Positions 54,201-63,240 of a stretch of DNA of 64,000 nt are shown in pieces. Location of the stretch: NCBI RefSeq assembly GCF_032854445.1, contig NW_027018116.1, positions 1 through 64,000 on the forward strand, in the 5' to 3' direction. Position 1 is the first letter of the stretch. Each line of letters begins with the position of its first letter. Source of the stretch: Liolophura sinensis. Its lineage: Eukaryota > Mollusca > Polyplacophora > Chitonida > Chitonidae. The notes under the pieces are model-generated. The model ran no database searches. It had not been told where the DNA came from and was given only the letters and a program-made list of their open reading frames with translations. A program made the position numbers and the translations under genes.

Positions 54201-56741
54201 AGCACTGGAACAGTTTTTCCACTTTTGCATTTTTGCCTGGTCTTTTTGTTAATTTGATATCGGATACACTCTACTATGTACCATCGCGACTGGTCATTAC
54301 TATATTCAACTTTTGACTATAAGTTATGTGCCCTTCGGTAGCCCAGAAGACGTCAAATTTTTGGGCTAAGCCCATTTAACTCACCCAGCATTTGTCTTAC
54401 TTCTAAGTCCAAGACAATCTCAATGTCTTTATCTACGTGTAGAAAAAGCACACCATTTGTACATAAAAAACACAATGTACTAGATACAGTCTGCTGTAAA
54501 AAGTACAATTGAACACTGACCCACATCAATAAGGTGCTAAAAGATGCGGAATTGGGCCAGGCATCGGCAGCTGTTTACAAAATGTCAAATTTCCCTGGCT
54601 TCCATGGAGTAAGAGCCGTTGCTAGGCACGTGATTTTGTCATCAATGATCATTCAATTGTGGCTACAGCCAAAAGTATTGGTCGGAGAGCAACGCGGTTT
54701 GCACCATTCGATTTGTCGTCACAAAATACGTCGGATTAGCCTCTTACTAGCAGCACTGGAACAGTTTTTCCACTTTTGCATTTTTGCCTGGTCTTTTTGT
54801 TAATTGAAATCGGCTACACTGTACTATGTACAATCGCGACTGGTAATTACTATATTCAACTTTTGACTATAAGTTATGTGCCCTTCGGTAGCCCAGAAGA
54901 CGTCAAATCTTTGGGCTAAGCCCATTTAACTCACCCAGCACTTGTCTTACTTCTAAGTCCAAGACAATCTCAATGTCTTTATCTACGTGTAGAAAAACCA
55001 CACCATTCCTACATAAAAAACACAAAGTACTAGATACAGTCTGCTGTAAAAAGTACACTTAAACACTGACCCACATAAATAAGGTGCCAAAAGATCCGGA
55101 ATTGGGCCAGGCATCGGCAGCTGTTTAAAAAATTGCAAATTTCCCTGGTTTCCATGGAGTAAGAGCCGTTGCTGGGCATGTCACTATGACATCAATGATC
55201 GTTCAATTGTGACTACAGCCAAAAGTAATGGTCGGAGAGCAACGCGGTTTGCACCATTCGATTTCTCGTCACAAAATACGTCGGATTAGCCTCTTACCAG
55301 CACCACTGGAACAGGTTTTCTACTTTTGCATTTTTGCCTGGTCTTTTTGTTAATTGAATTCGGCCACACTGTACTATGTACCATCGCGACTGGTCATTAA
55401 TATATTCAACTTTTGACTATAAGTTATGTGCCCTTCTGTAGCCCAGAAGACGTCAAATCTTTGGGCTAAACCCATTTAACTCACCCAGCAATTGTCTTAC
55501 TTCTAAGTCCAAGACAATCTCAATGTCTTTATCTACGTGTAGAAAAACCACACCATTTGTACATAAAAAACACAAGGTACTAGATACAGTCTGCTGTAAA
55601 AAGTACAAGTGAACACTGACCCACATCAATAAGGTTCTTAAAGATGAGGAATTGGCCCAGGCATCGGCAGCTGTTTAAAAAATGTCAAATTTCCCTGGTT
55701 TCCATGGAGTAAGAGCCGTTGCTGGGCACGTGACTATGACATCAATGATCATTCAATTGTCGCTACAGCCAAAAGTAATGGTCGGAGAGCAACGCAGTTT
55801 GCACCATTCGATTTCTCGTCACAAATTACGCCGGATTAGCCTTTAACAGCAGCACTGGAACAGTTTTTCCACTTTTGCATTTTTGCCTGGTCTTTTTGTT
55901 AATGGAAATCGGCTACACTTTACTATGTACCATCGCGACTGGTCATTACTATATTTAACTTTTGACTATAAGTTATGTGCCCTTCGGTACCTCAGAAGAC
56001 GTCAAATCTTTGGGCTAAGCCCATTTAACTCATCCAGCATTTGTCTTACTTCTAAGTCCATGACAATCTCAATGTCTTTATCTACGTGTAGAAAAACCAC
56101 ACCATTCGTACATAAAAAACACAATGCACTAGATACAGTCTGCTGTAAAAAGAACAACTGATCACTGAACCACATCTATAAGGTTCTAATAGATGCAGAA
56201 TTGGGCCAGGCATCGGCAGCTGTTAAAAAATTGCATATTTCCCTGGTTTCCATGGAGTAAGAGCCGTTGCTGGGCACGTGACTATGACATCAGTGATCAT
56301 TCAATTGTCGCTACAGCCAAAAGTAATGGTCGGAGAGCAACGCGGCTTGCACCATTCGATTTCTCGTCACAAAATACGTCGGATTAGCCTCTTACCAGCA
56401 GCACTGGAACAGTTTTTCCACTTTTGCATTTTTGCCTGGTCTTTTTGTTAATGGAAATCGGCTACACTGTACTATGTACCATCGCGACTGGTCATTATTA
56501 TATTCAACTTTTGACTATAAGTTATGTGCCCTTCTGTAGCCCAGAAGACGTCAAATTTTTGGGCTAAGCCCATTTAACTCATCCAGCATTTGTCTTACTT
56601 CTAAGTCCATGACAATCTCAATGTCTTTATCTACGTGTAGAAAAAGCACACCATTCGTAAATAACAAACACAAAGTACTAGATACAGTCTGCTGTAAAAA
56701 GTACACTTAAACACTGACCCACATAAATAAGGTGCCAAAAG
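51221..56741 (+). repeat. Second full copy of the 34.1-39.6 kb block (10 monomers)
   Basis: Units start at 51221 (A), 51780 (B), 52331 (C), 52882 (D), 53433 (A), 53993 (B/D), 54544 (E), 55094 (F), 55644 (G) and 56193 (H). Every start equals one between 34106 and 39078 plus exactly 17,115 bp, so there is no net indel over more than 6 kb. Only scattered substitutions separate the copies, for example ATTACTCTAT at 37.73 kb against ATTACTATAT here. Confidence 0.9.
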
Positions 56742-59700
56742 ATGCGGAATTGAACCAGGCATCGGCAGCTGTTTAAAAAATTGCAAATTTCCCTGGTTTC
56801 CATGGAGTAAGAGCCGTTGCTGGGCACGTGACTATGACATCAATGATCATTCAATTGTGGCTACAGCCAAAAGTATTGGTCGGAGAGCAACGCAGTTTGC
56901 ACCATTCGATTTCTCGTCACAAAATACGTCGGATTAGCCTCTTACCATTAGCACTGGAACAGGTTTTCTACTTTTGCATTTTTGCCTGGTCTTATTGTTA
57001 ATTGAATTCGGCTACACTGTACTATGTACCATCGCGACTGGTCATTACTATATTCAACTTTTGACTATAAGTTATGTGCCCTTCGGTAGCCCAGAAGACG
57101 TCAAATCTTTGGGCTAAGCCCATTTAACTCACTCAGCAATTGTCTTACTTCTAAGTCCAAGACAATCTCAATGTCTTTATCTACGTGTAGAAAAACCACA
57201 CCAATCGTACATAAAAAACACAATGTACTAGATACAGTCTGCTGTAAAAAGTACAACTAATCACTGAAACACTTCTATAAGGTTCTAAAAGATGCGGAAT
57301 TCGCCCAGGCATCGGCAGCTGTTTAAAAAATTGAAAATTTCCCTGGTTTCCATGGAGTAAGAGCCGTTGCTGGGCACGTGACTATGACATCAATGATCAT
57401 TCAATTGTGGCTACAGCCAAAAGTAATGGTCGGAGAGCAACACGGTTTGCACCATTCGATTTCTCGTCACAAAATACGTCGGATTAGCCTCTTACCATCA
57501 GCACTGGAACAGTTTTTCCACTTTTGCATTTTTGCTTGGTCTTTTTGTTAATTGAAATCGGCTACACTGTACTATGTACAATCGCGACTGGTAATTACTA
57601 TATTCAACTTTTGACTATAAGTTATGTGCCCTTCGGTAGCCCAGAAGACGTCAAATCTTTGGGCTAAGCCCATTTAACTCACCCAGCAATTGTCTTACTT
57701 CTAAGTCCAAGACAATCTCAATGTCTTTATCTACGTGTAGAAAAACCACACCATTCGTACATAAAAAACACAAAGTACTAGATACAGTCTGCTGTAAAAA
57801 GTACACTTAAACACTGACCCACATAAATAAGGTGCCAAAAGATGCGGAATTGGGCCAGGCATCGGCAGCTGTTTAAAAAATTGCAAATTTCCCTGGTTTC
57901 CATGGAGTAAGAGCCGTTGTTGATCATGTGACTATGATATCAAAGATCGTTCAATTGTGACTACAGCCAAAAGTATTGGTCGGAGAGCCACGCGGTTTGC
58001 ACCATTCGATTTCTCGTCACAAAGTACGTCGGATTAGCCTCTTACCAGCAGCACTGGAACAGGTTTTCTACTTTTGCATTTTTGCCTGGTCTTTTTGTTA
58101 ATTGAATTCGGCTACACTGTACTATGTACAATCGCGACTGGTCATTAATATATTCAACTTTTGACTATAAGTTATGTGCCCTTCGGTACCTCAGAAGACG
58201 TCAAATCATTGGGCTAAGCCCATTTAACTCATCCAGCATTTGTCTTACTTCTAAGTCCATGACAATCTCAATGTCTTTATCTACGTGTAGAAAAAGCACA
58301 CCATTCGTACATAAAAAACACAGTGTACTAGATACAGTCTGCTGTAAAAAGAACAACTGATCACTGAACCACACCTATAAGGTTCTAATAGATGCGGAAT
58401 TGGGCCAGGCATCGGCAGCTGTTAAAAAATGGCAAATTTCCCTGGTTTCCATGGAGTAAGAACCGTTGCTGGGCACGTGACTATGACATCAATGATCATT
58501 CAATTGTGGCTACAGCCAAAAGTATTGGTCGGAGAGCAACGTGGTTTGCACCATTCGATTTCTCGTCACAAAATACGTCGTATTAGCCTCTTACCAGCAG
58601 CACTGGAACAGTTTTTCCACTTTTGCATTTTTGCCTGGTCTTTTTGTTAATGGAAATCGGATACACTGTACTATGCACAATCGCGACTGGTCGTTACTAT
58701 ATTCAACTTTTAACTATACGTTATGTGCCCTTCTGTAGCCCAGAAGACGTGAAATCTTTGGGCTAGGCCCATTTAACTCATCCAGCAATTGTCTTACTTT
58801 TAAGTCCAAGACAATCTCAATGCCTTTATCTACGTGTAGAAAAAGCACACCATTCGTACATAAAAAACACAATGTACTAGATACAGTCTGCTGTATAAAG
58901 TACAACTGATCACTGAACCACATCTATAAGGTTCTAATAGATGCGGAATTGGGCCAGGCATCATCAGCTGTTTAAAAAATTGCATATTTCCCTGGTTTCC
59001 ATGCAGTAAGAACCGTTGCTGGGCACGTGACTATGACATCAATGATCATTCAATTGTGGCTACAGCCAAAAGTAATGGTCGGAGAGCAACGCGGTTTGCA
59101 CCATTCGATTTCTCGTCACAAAATACGTCGGATTAGCCTCTTACCAGCAGCACTGGAACAGTTTTTCCACTTTTGCATTTTTGCCTGGTCTTTTTGTTAA
59201 TGGAAATCGGCTACACTGTACTATGTACCATCGCGACTGGTCATTACTATATTCAACTTTTGACTATAAGTTATGTGCCCTTCTGTAGCCCAGAAGACGT
59301 CAAATTTTTGAGCTAAGCCCATTTAACTCATCCAGCATTTGTCTTACTTCTAAGTCCAAGACAATCTCAATGTCTTTATCTACGTGTAGAAAAAGCACAC
59401 CATTTGTACATAAAAAACACAATGTACTAGATACAGTCTGCTGTAAAAAGTACAATTGAACACTGACCCACATCAATAAGGTGCTAAAAGATGCGGAATT
59501 GGGCCAGGCATCGGCAGCTGTTTACAAAATGTCAAATTTCCCTGGCTTCCATTGAGTAAGAGCCGTTGCTAGGCACGTGATTTTGTCATCAATGATCATT
59601 CAATTGTCGCTACAGCCAAAAGTATTGGTCGGGGAGCAACGCGGTTTGCACCATTCGATTTCTCGTCACAAAATATGTCGGATTAGCCTCTTACTAGCAG

Positions 59701-62700
59701 CACTGGAACAGTTTTTCCACTTTTGCATTTTTGCCTGGTCTTTTTGTTAATTGAAATCGGCTACACTGTACTATGTACAATCGCGACTGGTAATTACTAT
59801 ATTCAACTTTTGACTATAAGTTATGTGCCCTTCGGTAGCCCAGAAGACGTCAAATCTTTGGGCTAAGCCCATTTAACTCACCCAGCAATTGTCTTACTTC
59901 TAAGTCCAAGACAATCTCAATGTCTTTATCTACGTGTAGAAAAACCACACCATTCGTACATAAAAAACACAAAGTACTAGATACAGTCTGCTGTAAAAAG
60001 TACACTTAAACACTGACCCACATAAATAAGGTGCCAAAAGATCCGGAATTGGGCCAGGCATCGGCAGCTGTTTAAAAAATTGCAAATTTCCCTGGTTTCC
60101 ATGGAGTAAGAGCCGTTGCTGGGCATGTGACTATGACATCAATGATCGTTGAATTGTGACTACAGCCAAAAGTATTGGTCGGAGAGCAACGCGGTTTGCA
60201 CCATTCGATTTCTCGTCACAAAATACGTCGGATTAGCCTCTTACCAGCAGCACTGGAACAGGTTTTCTACTTTTGCATTTTTGCCTGGTCTTTTTGTTAA
60301 TTGAATTCGGCCACACTGTACTATGTACCATCGCGACTGGTCATTAATATATTCAACTTTTGACTATAAAGTATGTGCCCTTCGGTAGCCCAGAAGACGT
60401 CAAATCTTTGGGCTAAACCCATTTAACTCACCCAGCAATTGTCTTACTTCTAAGTCCAAGACAATCTCAATGTCTTTATCTACGTGTAGAAAAACCACAC
60501 CATTTGTACATAAAAAACACAAGGTACTAGATACAGTCTGCTGTAAAAAGTACAATTGAACACTGACCCACATCAATAAGGTTCTAAAAGATGCGGAATT
60601 GGCCCAGGCATCGGCAGCTGTTTAAAAAATGTCAAATTTCCCTGGTTTCCATGGAGTAAGAGCCGTTGCTGGGCACGTGACTATGACATCAATGATCATT
60701 CAATTGTGGCTACAGCCAAAACTATTGGTCGGAGAGCAACGCGGTTTGCACCATTCGATTTCTCGTCACAAATTACGCCGGATTAGCCTTTAACAGCAGC
60801 ACTGGAACAGTTTTTCCACTTTTGCATTTTTGCCTGGTCTTTTTGTTAATGGAAATCGGATACACTGTACTATGCACAATCGCGACTGGTCGTTACTATA
60901 TTCAACTTTTAACTATACGTTATGTGCCCTTCGGTAGCCCAGAAGACGTGAAATCTTTGGGCTAGGCCCATTTAACTCATCCAGCAATTGTCTTACTTCT
61001 AAGTCCAAGACAATCTCAATGTCTTTATCTACGTGTAGAAAAAGCACACCATTCGTACATAAAAAACACAATGTACTAGATACAGTCTGCTGTATAAAGT
61101 ACAACTGATCACTGAACCACATCTATAAGGTTCTAATAGATGCGGAATTGGGCCAGGCATCGGCAGCTGTTTAAAAAATTGCATATTTCCCTGGTTTCCA
61201 TGGAGTAAGAACCGTTGCTGGGCACGTGACTATGACATCAATGATCATTCAATTGTGGCTACAGCCAAAAGTAATGGTCGGAGAGCAACGCGGTTTGCAC
61301 CATTCGATTTCTCGTCACAAAATACGTCGGATTAGCCTCTTACCAGCAGCACTGGAACAGTTTTTCCACTTTTGCATTTTTGCCTGGTCTTTTTGTTAAT
61401 GGAAATCGGCTACACTGTAGTATGTACAATCGCGACTGGTAAATACTCCATTCAACTTTTGACTATAAGTTATGTGCCCTTCGGTAGCCCAGAAGACGTC
61501 AAATCTTTGGGCTAAGCCCATTTAACTCATCCAGCATTTGTCTTACTTCTAAGTCCATGACAATCTCAATGTCTTTATCTACGTGTAGAAAAAGCACACC
61601 ATTCGTACATAAAAAACACAGTGTACTAGATACAGTCTGCTGTAAAAAGAACAACTGATCACTGAACCACATCAATAAGGTGCTAAAAGATGCGGAATTG
61701 GGCCAGGCATCGGCAGCTGTTTAAAAAATGGCAAATTTCCCTGGTTTCCATGGAGTAAGAGCCGTTGCTAGGCACGTGATTTTGTCATCAATGATCATTC
61801 AATTGTCGCTACAGCCAAAAGTATTGGTCGGAGAGCAACGCGGTTTGCACCATTCGATTTTTCGTCACAAAATACGTCGGATTAGCCTCTTACTAGCAGC
61901 ACTGGAACAGTTTTTCCACTTTTGCATTTTTGCCTGGTCTTTTTGTTAATTGAAATCGGCTACACTGTACTATGTACAATCGCGACTGGTAATTACTATA
62001 TTCAACTTTTGACTATAAGTTATGTGCCCTTCGGTAGCCCAGAAGACGTCAAATCTTTGGGCTAAGCCCATTTAACTCACTCAGCAACTGTCTTACTTCT
62101 AAGTCCAAGACAATCTCAATGTCTTTATCTACGTGTAGAAAAAGCACACCATTTGTACATAAAAAACACAAAGTACTAGATACAGTCTGCTGTAAAAAGT
62201 ACAACTGATCACTGACCTACATCAATAAGGTTCTAAAAGATGCAGAATTGGCCCAGGCATCGGCAGCTGTTTAAAAAATTTCAAATTTCCCTGGTTTCCA
62301 TGGAGTAAGAGCCGTTGCTGGGCACGTGACTATGACATCAATGATCATTCAATTGTGGCTACAGCCAAAAGTATTGGTCGGAGAGCAACGCGGTTTGCAC
62401 CATTCGATTTCTCGTAATAAAATACGTCGGATTGGCTTCCTACCATTAGCACTGGAACAGTTTTTCCACTTTTGCATTTTTGCCTGGTCTTTTTGTTAAT
62501 TTGAAATCGGATACACTGTACTATGTACAATCGCGACTGGTCATTACTATATTCAACTTTTGACTATAAGTTATGTGCCCTTCTGTAACCCAGAAGACGT
62601 CAAATCTTTGGGCTAAGCCCATTTAACTCACCCAGCAATTGTCTTACTTCTAAGTCCAAGACAATCTCAATGTCTTTATCTACGTGTAGAAAAACCACAC

Positions 62701-62872
62701 CATTCGTACATAAAAAACACAATGTACTAGATACAGTCTGCTGTAAAAAGTACAACTAATCACTGAAACACTTCTATAAGGTTCTAATAGATGCGGAATT
62801 GGGCCAGGCCTCGGCAGCTGTTAAAAAATTGCAAATTTCCCTGGTTTCCATGGAGTAAGAGCCGTTGCTGGG

Positions 62873-62878
62873 CACGTG
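62873..62878 (+). other. CACGTG box in GTCACGTG context (reference monomer)
   Basis: CACGTGAC reads GTCACGTG on the other strand, which fits the E-box/G-box class bound by bHLH and bZIP proteins and also the yeast CDEI consensus RTCACRTG. It is intact in most monomers. It is replaced by CACTTG, CACGTT, CCCGTG, CATGTG, CATGTC or CACATG in about 30, following HOR position. A six-base match in a 550-bp repeat can be chance. Function is not shown. Confidence 0.5.
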
Positions 62879-62889
62879 ACTATGACATC

Positions 62890-62899
62890 AATGATCATT
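62890..62899 (+). other. 10-bp palindrome AATGATCATT (reference monomer)
   Basis: Perfect palindrome found in most monomers just 3' of the CACGTG box. Variants (ATGATAATTC, ATGCTCATTC, ATGATCGTTC, ATGATAGTTC, ATTATCATT) are class-specific and mark HOR positions. Confidence 0.7.
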
Positions 62900-63158
62900 C
62901 AATTGTGGTTACAGTCAAAAGTATTGGTCGGAGAGCAACGCGGTTTGCACCATTCGATTTCTCGTCACAAAATACGTCGGATTAGCCTCTTACCAGCAGC
63001 ACTGGAACAGTTTTTCCACTTTTGCATTTTTGCCTGGTCTTTTTGTTAATTTGAAATCGGATACACTGTACTATGTACAATCGCGACTGGTCATTGCTAT
63101 ATTTAACTTTTGACTATAAGTTATGTGCCCTTCGGTAGCCCAGAAGACGTCAAATCTT

Positions 63159-63171
63159 TGGGCTAAGCCCA
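63159..63171 (+). other. 13-bp dyad TGGGCT-N-AGCCCA (reference monomer)
   Basis: Perfect inverted repeat with 6-bp arms around one central base. The arms are conserved in most monomers while the centre is A, C or T in different monomer classes. A few units read GGGCTAGGCCC or GGGCTAAACCC, which breaks one pair. Confidence 0.7.
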
Positions 63172-63228
63172 TTTAACTCACCCAGCAATTGTCTTACTTT
63201 TAAGTCCAAGACAATCTCAATGTCTTTA

Positions 63229-63240
63229 TCTACGTGTAGA
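63229..63240 (+). other. 12-bp dyad TCTAC-GT-GTAGA (reference monomer)
   Basis: Perfect inverted repeat with 5-bp arms and a 2-base spacer, next to an A-run. It is among the most invariant segments of the monomer; rare exceptions are CTACATGTAG near 29.02 kb, GTAGTAAAACC forms at 18.57, 19.12, 20.22, 24.07 and 25.73 kb, and GTTGAAAAACC at 19.67 and 25.17 kb. Confidence 0.7.
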
